Below, in pieces: positions 1 to 6,236 of a DNA stretch of 7,176 bases. Source of the stretch: Mageeibacillus sp. UBA1046 (GTDB taxonomy: Bacteria; Bacillota; Clostridia; Saccharofermentanales; DTU023). The translations under genes and the position numbers were made by a program. The DNA lies in the NCBI GenBank assembly GCA_002316595.1, contig DCDV01000018.1, positions 39,026-46,201 of the forward strand, written 5' to 3'. Under the pieces are notes generated by a model. It saw nothing but the letters and a program-made list of their open reading frames with translations, did not search any database and was not told the origin of the DNA. Each line of letters opens with the position of its first letter. The first letter of the stretch is position 1.

Positions 1-489
1 CTGGGGCAGGCGTCCCCAACCTCATTACATGGGTACGTAACAGGTTCTCAGCCATACGGATATCTCAGCATTCCCTTTAATCCGGTCGCTACTGCGCTGA
101 TTCTTGGAGCAGGCTTTGTGGCCAGAGGATACGCAGGAGATCCGGAGCAGCTTGCAGAGCTGATGAAGGCGGCAATCCGGTTCGATGGTTATGCGCTGGT
201 GGATATCTTTCAGCCTTGTGTCAGTTTTAACAAGGTAAATACATATAGCTGGTACAAAGAGCGAGTGCGACCTTTGACCGCAGAACATGACCCGACTGAT
301 TTCGAGCAGGCTCTCAAAGCTGCCTTAACCTTTGAAAACGCTGATGGTGCCGGCATACCGACAGGTATCCTGTACAATGTGGAAAAGCCTACTTATAAAG
401 CACAGCACGAAGTTCTGCAAAGGGGTCCGTTGCTGCAGCAAGGAGCTACAAGAGAATTCATACAGGAGCAAATAGGAAAACTGGCCTGA
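1..489 (+). CDS. 2-oxoacid:ferredoxin oxidoreductase, beta (TPP-binding) subunit, C-terminal part
   Basis: This is the C-terminal 162 codons of the thiamine-diphosphate subunit of a 2-oxoacid:ferredoxin oxidoreductase. The family decarboxylates 2-oxoacids to acyl-CoA in the cytoplasm and reduces ferredoxin. The frame is open from base 1, and its first residues (LGQASPTS, then HGYVTG) match the conserved block of the family. A GTG start at 118 would remove conserved sequence, so the gene is cut by the window edge. Further family marks are FNPVATALILGAGFVARG, the motif QPCVSFNKVNTYSWYKERV (about residues 71-89 of the visible part) and the HDPTDF turn. The GDGD-type cofactor motif should lie upstream, outside the window. 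Beta subunits are usually about 280-300 residues, so a little over half is seen. The substrate (pyruvate, 2-oxoglutarate or branched-chain oxoacid) cannot be told from this part. The alpha subunit is expected just upstream. Confidence 0.9.
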   Translation: MGQASPTSLHGYVTGSQPYGYLSIPFNPVATALILGAGFVARGYAGDPEQLAELMKAAIRFDGYALVDIFQPCVSFNKVNTYSWYKERVRPLTAEHDPTDFEQALKAALTFENADGAGIPTGILYNVEKPTYKAQHEVLQRGPLLQQGATREFIQEQIGKLA

Positions 490-524
490 TTATGATTTCC
501 GGCCGAAACTGAGGAGGAGTTTAG

Positions 525-1388
525 ATGGACCCGGGTGCGCTTGATTATGTGCGGGCTTTTGCCCTGACAGCCTTTGCCGGATTATCTACCGGTATTGGAG
601 GTCTGGTAGTTTTTCGTAAGAAACCGCTGAATCAGCATATTATCTCAGGTTCCCTGGGGCTTTCTGCCGGCGTCATGATCTATATCGCCTTTGTAAGCAT
701 GTTACGCAATGCATTTGAGACATTGGGCGAAATCTATGGCGGCAGAGGAGAGCTGTATACTGTCTCAGCGTTTTTTGGCGGCATTCTCCTGACTATGCTG
801 ATTGACCTTATCGTCCCGAAAGAAAAGAATCCTCATGAAATGCATGGTATCGAGGAAGTCAGTTTCGATCCACATACAGAAATTCAACCTGAGGCAGCTG
901 AAGTCAGTGTCATTGAGAGAGCAGAAAAGAGCAAGAATGGAAGCCTGACCAGGGTGGGGATGGTTTCCGCGATCGCAATCATGGTTCATAATTTTCCTGA
1001 AGGACTTGCCACCTTTGTAGCCGCACTGGCTGATCCGGCTCTGGGAATCAGTATTGCTTTGGCCATTGCCATCCATAACATTCCTGAAGGTATTGCAGTT
1101 GCTGTCCCTCTCTACGCGGGCACCGGCAATAAGAAGCGATCTTTCCTGGTGGCATTGGCTTCAGGTCTGGCAGAGCCTGTCGGCGCCCTGGTGGGATATT
1201 TTATCTTCAGACCCTTCCTCAGCGAAGGTCTGATGGGAATAATATTTGCCGTTGTGGCCGGCATTATGGTTTATATTTCCTTGGATGAGCTATTGCCTTC
1301 GGCTGAGAAACAAGGAGAGCACCATATCGTAATTGGCGGATTAATTCTGGGGATGGCAATCATGGCCGTCACTTTACTGGTCCTATAA
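525..1388 (+). CDS. ZIP-family divalent metal transporter (ZupT-like)
   Basis: A 287-residue inner-membrane protein of the ZIP family, which moves zinc or other divalent metals (Fe, Mn) into the cytoplasm. About eight hydrophobic segments can be drawn: roughly 9-29, 41-60, 78-97, 144-168, 172-196, 205-229, 235-256 and 267-287. The two signature metal-site helices are clear: HNFPEG at 155-160 and HNIPEG at 184-189, followed by EPVGALVG at 217-224. The loop between segments 3 and 4 (about 98-143) is acidic and holds three histidines (104, 107, 117). The length is slightly above E. coli ZupT, mainly through this loop. The ATG at 525 is fixed by a strong GAGGAGG-type ribosome binding site at 511-519. 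The gene starts 35 bases after the oxidoreductase stop with no terminator between, so read-through from upstream is plausible. Metal preference cannot be read from sequence alone. Confidence 0.93.
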   Translation: MDPGALDYVRAFALTAFAGLSTGIGGLVVFRKKPLNQHIISGSLGLSAGVMIYIAFVSMLRNAFETLGEIYGGRGELYTVSAFFGGILLTMLIDLIVPKEKNPHEMHGIEEVSFDPHTEIQPEAAEVSVIERAEKSKNGSLTRVGMVSAIAIMVHNFPEGLATFVAALADPALGISIALAIAIHNIPEGIAVAVPLYAGTGNKKRSFLVALASGLAEPVGALVGYFIFRPFLSEGLMGIIFAVVAGIMVYISLDELLPSAEKQGEHHIVIGGLILGMAIMAVTLLVL

Positions 1389-1427
1389 AGGCATGCATAA
1401 AAAAAGTATTCTTGCCCGTGTGCCTTT
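1387..1427 (+). terminator. weak candidate stem-loop after the ZIP gene
   Basis: AAAGGCATGC (1387-1396) can pair with GTGTGCCTTT (1418-1427), giving ten pairs including two G-T wobbles around a 21-base loop. The left arm begins in the stop codon of the ZIP gene. The following bases (GTTGACTT) give only a poor T-tract, so terminator function is doubtful. It is the only candidate end signal between this gene and the next transcription unit. Confidence 0.25.
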
Positions 1428-1475
1428 GTTGACTTAAATTGCTGAGAAGATGAAGTCGTAATCAATAGAAATGTG

Positions 1476-1516
1476 CCGGTACCAATGGTATAATGTGGCA
1501 AGAAATTTGTTACCGG
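1476..1516. repeat. inverted repeat CCGGTA/TACCGG flanking the -10
   Basis: CCGGTA at 1476-1481 is mirrored by TACCGG at 1511-1516, with 29 bases between. The arms bracket the extended -10 (1486-1494) and the expected start point near 1501. This placement would suit a repressor that bridges two half sites, but six-base arms at this distance can arise by chance and no known operator is recognised. Confidence 0.3.
1486..1494 (+). promoter_or_regulatory. extended -10 promoter for the ferritin-like gene
   Basis: TGGTATAAT matches the extended -10 form (TG, one base, perfect TATAAT at 1489-1494). No good -35 lies 16-18 bases upstream, which is acceptable for extended -10 promoters. Transcription would begin near 1501 and give a leader of about 100 bases before the ATG at 1604. 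The rest of the 215-base gap between genes (1389-1603) shows no other gene. Confidence 0.6.
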
Positions 1517-1603
1517 AAACTAGCTTTAAATGGTTATTAAACTGTCTGCTGTGTTCTGACAATCGAGCTTAAAATTTCGGATAAACAAACAAGGAGAATT
1601 TAA

Positions 1604-2086
1604 ATGAATATTTTTGATCAAGCACTTCAACTGGAACAAGACGGCGCTGCTTATTATGAAGAACAGGCTGCCAAACATCCTAACACTGCTATCAGCGGAG
1701 TTTTTAAAGTCCTGGCTGATGCTGAACGCAAACACGAAGCAGCAATTCTAAGTTATCAGCAAAACAAACACTTTGACGAACCTGAAGCTACCCAGCCGCT
1801 GGAAAAAACTTTCTTTGCTACCGCTGCGGATATCGACAATGAAATATTTCTTGTCCCGCGCGCTCTGGATGCTTATTTAACCGCTTTGGAGATGGAGCGT
1901 AAATCCATTGAAATGTATCAGGAACTGCTCGGGAAATCAGAAGAAGATACTGAAAAAGCTCTTTTAGAATGGTTGATTAATGAAGAAAAGATGCATTTCG
2001 CACAAATTGACAAACTAGCCGAAATGATCCGTCACGGTGACGATTACGTTACCCACGCCATGTTCAATAACCCGATTGAGTATTAA
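1604..2086 (+). CDS. ferritin-like (rubrerythrin-type) di-iron protein without rubredoxin domain
   Basis: A 160-residue cytoplasmic four-helix protein of the ferritin-like superfamily. Helix 1 begins ALQLEQDGAAYYEEQA (Glu11 and Glu19/20). Helix 2 carries E41-x-x-H44. After a linker, helix 3 has ALEMERKSIEMY (Glu96/98/103) and helix 4 has E128-x-x-H131. The two ExxH motifs plus the glutamates of helices 1 and 3 form the expected di-iron site of rubrerythrin-like proteins. There is no CxxC pair, so the rubredoxin electron-transfer domain of classical rubrerythrin is missing and the domain stands alone. Relatives act in peroxide reduction or iron handling in anaerobes; which applies here is not known. 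The ATG at 1604 has AAGGAG at 1591-1596, seven bases upstream. A promoter before it and a strong terminator behind it make it monocistronic. The neighbouring ZIP gene hints at a metal-related setting. Confidence 0.85.
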   Translation: MNIFDQALQLEQDGAAYYEEQAAKHPNTAISGVFKVLADAERKHEAAILSYQQNKHFDEPEATQPLEKTFFATAADIDNEIFLVPRALDAYLTALEMERKSIEMYQELLGKSEEDTEKALLEWLINEEKMHFAQIDKLAEMIRHGDDYVTHAMFNNPIEY

Positions 2087-2158
2087 TCTGACGGCTGATT
2101 AGAATACAATTTTTTAGCTGGCCGTGTTATCCGGCCGGATATTTATAAAGGTCAACTG

Positions 2159-2192
2159 ATTCTAGAGAGGATTTCCTCTCTAGAATTTTTTT
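2159..2192 (+). terminator. rho-independent terminator of the ferritin-like gene
   Basis: A perfect 12-base-pair stem, ATTCTAGAGAGG (2159-2170) with CCTCTCTAGAAT (2175-2186), closes a four-base loop and runs straight into seven Ts (2186-2192). It lies 73 bases after the stop at 2086. A smaller stem, CTGGCCG/CGGCCGG (2118-2138), precedes it but lacks a T-tract. Confidence 0.93.
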
Positions 2193-2262
2193 GAGAATCC
2201 ACGGTCTATACGAAATGGTTATTTTATGCCAATTGTAGATGTATTATCTTTTAAGCCTAAGT

Positions 2263-2290
2263 TTGACGATCAATTCTGACATGTTATAAT
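2263..2290 (+). promoter_or_regulatory. near-consensus sigma-A promoter for the nucleoside importer operon
   Basis: TTGACG (2263-2268) and TATAAT (2285-2290) are separated by 16 bases, and TG at 2282-2283 adds an extended -10. Transcription should start at about 2297-2298, giving a leader of about 155 bases before the ATPase start codon at 2452. It is the best promoter in the window. The 365-base gap it lies in (2087-2451) holds no gene: only the terminator at 2159-2192, this promoter and the leader elements listed separately. Confidence 0.75.
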
Positions 2291-2301
2291 CATGATGATA
2301 A
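2284..2301. promoter_or_regulatory. 18-base imperfect dyad over -10 and start point (candidate operator)
   Basis: TTATAATCA at 2284-2292 is mirrored by TGATGATAA at 2293-2301, with eight of nine pairs matching around a centre at 2292/2293. The dyad covers the -10 and the expected start point, a typical repressor position. Its first 15 bases also resemble the PerR/Fur-type pattern TTATAAT-N-ATTATAA at 12 of 14 fixed positions, though half of that score comes from the -10 itself. The regulator is unknown. Confidence 0.4.
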
Positions 2302-2334
2302 GTGGCTGAGGATCTCTGCCGCATATATTTTTTT
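2298..2334 (+). promoter_or_regulatory. start-proximal hairpin with T-run (possible attenuator)
   Basis: GTGGC (2302-2306) pairs with GCCGC (2318-2322), and GAG (2308-2310) with CTC (2314-2316) around loop GAT, with one T-T mismatch. Beyond an A-A mismatch, ATA (2298-2300) also pairs with TAT (2324-2326). One base later seven Ts follow (2328-2334). If transcription starts near 2297, the nascent RNA would fold into this hairpin at its very 5' end and could terminate after about 37 bases. No competing antiterminator pairing was found, and the mismatches make it a moderate stem. Confidence 0.4.
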
Positions 2335-2351
2335 CTTACTCTAAAATGAAG

Positions 2352-2382
2352 TTGTATTTATTAGTACTTTTTATATAAAAAG
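2352..2382. promoter_or_regulatory. 16-base perfect palindrome in the leader, with a weak possible second promoter
   Basis: CTTTTTATATAAAAAG at 2367-2382 is identical to its reverse complement. A second, weaker promoter can be drawn over it: TTGTAT at 2352-2357, a 16-base spacer, and TATAAA at 2374-2379, which sits inside the palindrome. Such a promoter would bypass the hairpin at 2298-2334. The AT-rich composition makes both readings easy to obtain by chance. Confidence 0.25.
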
Positions 2383-2451
2383 CTCTTTCTATCTGGAGAA
2401 AATGGTTCCATTAAGGTCATGTTAGATCTTTGAAAGAAAGGATGCCGGACT

Positions 2452-3984
2452 ATGAGTAAGAACGTCATTGAGATGGATAACATCACAAAACGTTTTGGCA
2501 GCTTCACAGCTGTCGACGATGTTACTTTCCATCTGCGAAAAGGCGAAATTCACGCCTTGCTGGGTGAGAACGGTGCCGGAAAAACTACACTGGTGAACGT
2601 GCTCTTCGGGCTTTATGCCCATGAAGAAGGCACGATCAAAATAAACGGTGAATTCGCTACCCTGAATAATCCCAACGATGCAAACGATTACGGAATCGGC
2701 ATGGTACACCAGCACTTTATGCTCGTGCATAATTTCACTGTTTTAGAAAGTATTATTCTGGGTTATGAGCCTGCCCGGGGCGGAATCCTGAATATGCGTG
2801 AGGCGCATAAAAGGGTGGTGGAAATTTCTGAACGCTACAAGCTGGCAGTTGATCCGGATGCAGAAATAAGTGAGATCACAGTTGGCCAGCAGCAGCGCGT
2901 TGAAATTCTTAAAATGCTTTTTCGGGACAACGAAATTTTAATTTTTGACGAGCCTACGGCTGTACTTACACCTCAGGAAATTGACGAATTAATGAAAATA
3001 ATGAGTCGCTTAGCTGATGAGGGTAAATCGATTATTTTTATTACCCATAAGCTAAATGAGATTCAGGAAGTAGCAGATCGGGTGACGATTCTGCGCAAGG
3101 GGAAGCATGTAGCCACTTTGGATGTCGCGGAAACCACTGCAGGTGAGATGTCGGAATTGATGGTTGGACGCGCAGTTGATCTCGAAGTTGAAAAAGGTTA
3201 TGTGAAACGAGGTGATGTGGTTTTCTCCTGCGAGTATCTTGCAGTAAAGCGTGAGCTCTCAGAGAAGAACGCGGTGCATAATGTCTCGCTCGAGGTGCAT
3301 GCGGGGGAGATCGTTTCCATTGCCGGTGTAGACGGCAATGGACAATCAGAACTTGTATATGCTTTGACGGGAATAACTCCTCCGGATGCAGGTAAAATCT
3401 TTCTCAACGGTGTAGACATCAGCAAATGGAGCATCCGCCAACGCACCAAAGCCGGCATGGCTCACATCCCCGAAGATCGGCAGCGTTTCGGCCTGATCCT
3501 GGACTATTCACTTGCCAACAATCTAGTTCTGCAAACCTATTATGAACCGCGTTTTCAAAAACGCGGTTTTATGCGTTTCAGCAGTATCTTGGAATATGCT
3601 GACGAACTGATTGAGCGCTTTGATATTCGCAGCAGCGAAGGCGCTACCAGTATGGGACGGGCTTTATCAGGCGGCAACCAGCAGAAGGCAATCGTGGCCA
3701 GAGAGCTTGATCGTGATGCCGACATTATTATTGCAGTACAGCCGGTTCGCGGCCTGGACGTCGGCGCTATCGAATACATTCATGGACAGCTGCTGGAACA
3801 GCGTGATGAAGGAAAGGCCGTCTTGCTGGTATCCTTTGAATTAGATGAGGTTATGAATCTTTCTGACCGTATATTAGTAATGTACGAAGGAGAGATTGTT
3901 GCAGATCTGGATCCTGAGCAGACGGACGAGCGAGAACTCGGCCTCTATATGGCCGGCAAGAAGAAGGAGGCCGTACATGTCTGA
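2452..3984 (+). CDS. BMP-type nucleoside ABC importer, tandem ATP-binding protein
   Basis: A 510-residue cytoplasmic ATPase with two fused nucleotide-binding domains that powers the importer made by the next three genes. Domain 1 has Walker A GENGAGKT (38-45), a Q-loop at Gln87, a degenerate signature TVGQQQR (143-149), Walker B ending FDEP (Asp166, Glu167) and an H-loop His199. Domain 2 has a degenerate Walker A GVDGNGQSE (292-300) without the lysine, an intact signature LSGGNQQK (405-412), QP (430-431) where DEP is expected, and SFELDE where an H-loop histidine is expected. This asymmetry is usual for the family, so one composite ATP site is probably catalytic. Length and motifs match B. 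subtilis NupO/YufO. AAAGGA at 2437-2442 lies nine bases before the ATG. The 3' end overlaps the next gene by eight bases, showing tight coupling. An inverted repeat lies inside the gene at 3544-3570. Confidence 0.93.
   Translation: MSKNVIEMDNITKRFGSFTAVDDVTFHLRKGEIHALLGENGAGKTTLVNVLFGLYAHEEGTIKINGEFATLNNPNDANDYGIGMVHQHFMLVHNFTVLESIILGYEPARGGILNMREAHKRVVEISERYKLAVDPDAEISEITVGQQQRVEILKMLFRDNEILIFDEPTAVLTPQEIDELMKIMSRLADEGKSIIFITHKLNEIQEVADRVTILRKGKHVATLDVAETTAGEMSELMVGRAVDLEVEKGYVKRGDVVFSCEYLAVKRELSEKNAVHNVSLEVHAGEIVSIAGVDGNGQSELVYALTGITPPDAGKIFLNGVDISKWSIRQRTKAGMAHIPEDRQRFGLILDYSLANNLVLQTYYEPRFQKRGFMRFSSILEYADELIERFDIRSSEGATSMGRALSGGNQQKAIVARELDRDADIIIAVQPVRGLDVGAIEYIHGQLLEQRDEGKAVLLVSFELDEVMNLSDRILVMYEGEIVADLDPEQTDERELGLYMAGKKKEAVHV
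3544..3570. repeat. terminator-like inverted repeat inside the ATPase gene
   Basis: AACCGCGTTTT (3545-3555) is followed after two bases by its exact reverse complement AAAACGCGGTT (3558-3568), with a further G-T pair possible at 3544/3569 and four Ts at 3567-3570. It is read in frame as YEPRFQKRGFMR, residues 364-375, a stretch between the second Walker A and the second signature that carries none of the family's catalytic motifs. The repeat itself is plain in the sequence; any transcriptional or RNA-stability role is inference. Confidence 0.6.
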
Positions 3985-5227
3985 TAGCTCTGACAAGAAT
4001 AATGACAATAAGCTTAATGACAAACCACCGGCAGATGCAGGTCAGGTTGAAGCATCTGAAGCAGAAATAAATTTGGCAGCTGTCGGCCGCTTAAAGGGCT
4101 CCTACAGTATTTTTTCTTCTGTCATGGCCATTGTGACCGGACTTCTGGTAGGTTTGATTATCCTTATGATCTCTAACCCAGCCAACGCCGGACAGGGTTT
4201 GTTAACAATTCTTAAAGGCGGCATGACTGGAAGTGTTTCAGGGTTTGGCCGGGCAGTGGCAACGTCAATTCCCATTATCATGACCGGGCTCAGTGTAGCC
4301 TTTGCCTATAAGGCAGGGCTGTTTAATATCGGCGCTTCAGGTCAATTCATGATAGGAGGCGTCTGCGCTGTCTTTGTTGCCATTAAAGGCACAATGATTC
4401 CTGATTCGGTACTGTGGCTGGTCTGTATGCTGGCTGCCATGGCAGGCGGAGCGATCTGGGGATCAGTTCCGGGATTACTCAAAGCATATTTTAAGGTCAA
4501 TGAGGTCATCACTTCTATCATGATGAACTACATCGGCATGTATCTGACTAAAATAATTATTGAGCGGACAATCTATGACTCTCGTTACGCCAGAGCACAG
4601 GCTGTCCCGCTGCGGGCACGGATCCCGACGCTAGGACTTGATACTCGCTTCCCCGGCGCAAATCTCAATATCAGTCTTTTACTATGCATAATTTTTTGTG
4701 TAATTATTTTTATTATTTCTTCCCGCACCGTATTTGGCTTTGAGCTTACAGCAGTCGGGCTCAATCCGGATGCTTCCCGTTATGCGGGAATTAATTCTAA
4801 AAGAACTGTTGTTATAGCCATGATAGGTGCCGGAGCCTTGGCGGGCATTGGTGCATTCATGATGTATCTTGGCGGAACCGGCGTCTACATGGATACAAAA
4901 GAGATAGTCGCTGCTCAAGGATTTAACGGCATCCCGGTATCATTGCTGGCTATGAATCATCCGATCGGAGTTTTCTTCACGGGATTGTTTATCGGGCATA
5001 TCACGATTGGCGGCGAAAACCTGCAGTTGTTTGGCTACTCAAAAGAGATCATAGATATGATCATAGCCGTCATCATCTACTGCGCTGCCTTCTCGCTGAT
5101 ATTCAAACAGTTGTTACACCGCATCATTAAAAGCAGGTCTAAATTTAAGACGGAGAAGCCTGGAGGGCCGGGTCCACAAGGACCGGGCCGGTATGCGCGG
5201 CCTGAAGAAACGGAGGTAATCTCATGA
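3977..5227 (+). CDS. BMP-type nucleoside ABC importer, permease 1
   Basis: A 416-residue inner-membrane permease of the branched-chain/BMP superfamily (BPD_transp_2), forming half of the importer channel. About nine hydrophobic segments can be drawn, the first at about 45-66 and the last at about 360-380. Family marks are YKAGLFNIGASGQF (111-124) and NEVITSIMMNYIGMYL (175-190), the latter typical of the loop that contacts the ATPase. The start is ATG at 3977 because AAGGAGG (3964-3970) lies six bases before it; the longer frame from 3896 runs inside the ATPase gene, has no site and codes no family sequence. The protein begins with an unusually long charged, non-membrane segment of about 40 residues and ends with a Gly/Pro-rich tail (KPGGPGPQGPG, 394-404), so it is longer than B. 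subtilis NupP (about 350). It overlaps the ATPase gene by eight bases and the next permease by four. Confidence 0.9.
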   Translation: MSDSSDKNNDNKLNDKPPADAGQVEASEAEINLAAVGRLKGSYSIFSSVMAIVTGLLVGLIILMISNPANAGQGLLTILKGGMTGSVSGFGRAVATSIPIIMTGLSVAFAYKAGLFNIGASGQFMIGGVCAVFVAIKGTMIPDSVLWLVCMLAAMAGGAIWGSVPGLLKAYFKVNEVITSIMMNYIGMYLTKIIIERTIYDSRYARAQAVPLRARIPTLGLDTRFPGANLNISLLLCIIFCVIIFIISSRTVFGFELTAVGLNPDASRYAGINSKRTVVIAMIGAGALAGIGAFMMYLGGTGVYMDTKEIVAAQGFNGIPVSLLAMNHPIGVFFTGLFIGHITIGGENLQLFGYSKEIIDMIIAVIIYCAAFSLIFKQLLHRIIKSRSKFKTEKPGGPGPQGPGRYARPEETEVIS

Positions 5228-6177
5228 CGACTATAGCTTTTATTGTTCAACAGACAATGATTTTCTCAATACCGCTGCTTATAGTTGCCATGGGAGGCAT
5301 GTATTCAGAGCGCAGTGGTGTTATTAACATTGGTCTGGACGGCGGAATGATCATGGGAGCCTTTACCGGCACCGTATTCCTCAACAGGATGCAAGGCCAG
5401 ATGTCTGGTCAGGGATTACTTGTGCTGGCTTTAATGGTAGCAGGAGTGACAGGGTTAGTTTTCGTAATGTTTCACGCTTTTGCCTCAATAAATCTGAAGG
5501 CCAATCAGGTTATCAGCGGTACAGCGATGAACATGTTTGCGCCTGCCTTCGCTGTTTTTGCCGGCCGACTGATTTTCGGTACACAGCAAGTGCCGTTCAA
5601 GGATACCTTCTTCATTAGAAGAGTACCGGTATTGGGAGATATTCCTGTTATCGGACCGCTTCTGTTCAGGAATGCTTATATCACAACTTATATTGGCTTC
5701 CTCATATTCTTCGCAGCCTGGTTCGTGATTCAAAAGACTCCTTTCGGACTTCGTTTGCGTGCCTGCGGTGAACATCCCGGCGCAGCAGATACAGTAGGCA
5801 TCGATGTGCAGCGCATGCGCTGGGCAGGGACCTTGGTTTCAGGTTTTCTTTCAGGTATCGGCGGCTTGACCTTCGTTGTTCCGACTTCAACCGAATCCAA
5901 CGCTACAGTCTATGGCTACGGATTCCTGGCACTGGCAGTTATGATTTTTGGCCAGTGGCGTTCGTTTAAAATTCTCGGGGCTGCCTTTTTCTTCGGCCTG
6001 ATGAAGACAATTGCCTCTGCTTACTCTGCCATTCCGGTCATAAAGAATCTGCCCATTCCGGCAACGGTATATAAGATGATTCCATATATAGCTACATTGA
6101 TCGTTTTGATCTTCATGTCTAAACGTTCACAGGCACCTGCGGCAGAAGGGATACCGTATGAGAAGACAGGCCGATAG
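5224..6177 (+). CDS. BMP-type nucleoside ABC importer, permease 2
   Basis: A 317-residue inner-membrane permease, the partner of permease 1 and the second half of the channel. It starts with a hydrophobic segment and then shows the family block SGVINIGLDGGMIMGAF (31-47), NQVISGTAMNMFA (94-106), a polar loop with GLRLRACGEHPGAADTVGID (175-194), and GYGFLALAVMIFGQWR (231-246), where the relatives have a GxGFxxIAVAIFG motif. About eight to nine membrane segments are visible. The start codon overlaps the stop of permease 1 (ATGA at 5224-5227), and GGAGGT (5212-5217) lies six bases upstream, so translation is probably coupled. Length agrees with NupQ/YufQ-type permeases. The TAG stop at 6175-6177 is followed by a 127-base gap before the binding-protein gene. 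No intrinsic terminator is seen there, so read-through into that gene is likely. Confidence 0.92.
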   Translation: MTTIAFIVQQTMIFSIPLLIVAMGGMYSERSGVINIGLDGGMIMGAFTGTVFLNRMQGQMSGQGLLVLALMVAGVTGLVFVMFHAFASINLKANQVISGTAMNMFAPAFAVFAGRLIFGTQQVPFKDTFFIRRVPVLGDIPVIGPLLFRNAYITTYIGFLIFFAAWFVIQKTPFGLRLRACGEHPGAADTVGIDVQRMRWAGTLVSGFLSGIGGLTFVVPTSTESNATVYGYGFLALAVMIFGQWRSFKILGAAFFFGLMKTIASAYSAIPVIKNLPIPATVYKMIPYIATLIVLIFMSKRSQAPAAEGIPYEKTGR

Positions 6178-6236
6178 CGAAATACAGATTAGAGTTGTTT
6201 AAGAAATTCTCAGCTGAAGCAATGACTGAGATAAAG

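Noticed and set aside
118..489. GTG at 118 as the start of a complete small gene
   Set aside because: The frame is open to base 1 and the upstream codons encode conserved oxidoreductase beta-subunit sequence, so the gene is partial, not short.
765..1076. Minus-strand open frame opposite the ZIP gene
   Set aside because: It lies wholly opposite clear ZIP signature sequence and shows no start signal or recognisable product.
1429..1434. TTGACT as the -35 of a ferritin-gene promoter
   Set aside because: No -10-like hexamer lies 16-18 bases downstream; the extended -10 at 1486-1494 is far better.
2118..2138. CTGGCCG/CGGCCGG stem as a terminator
   Set aside because: Only seven pairs with one wobble and no T-tract behind it; the terminator at 2159-2192 is the clear end signal.
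2297..2451. Purine or other known riboswitch in the importer leader
   Set aside because: A nucleoside importer made this worth testing, but the conserved purine-aptamer core was not found, nor the core of preQ1 or guanidine classes.
3611..3844. A second + strand open frame within the ATPase gene
   Set aside because: It is an alternative frame of the second ATPase domain, whose true frame carries LSGGNQQK and other family motifs.
3896..3976. Upstream ATG at 3896 as the start of permease 1
   Set aside because: The extra 27 codons lie inside the ATPase gene, look like out-of-frame sequence, and have no ribosome binding site; AAGGAGG sits correctly before the ATG at 3977.
5164..5190. GC-rich inverted repeat near the end of permease 1
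   Set aside because: Beyond GGTCC/GGACC the arms stop pairing; it is explained by the Gly/Pro codons of the tail.
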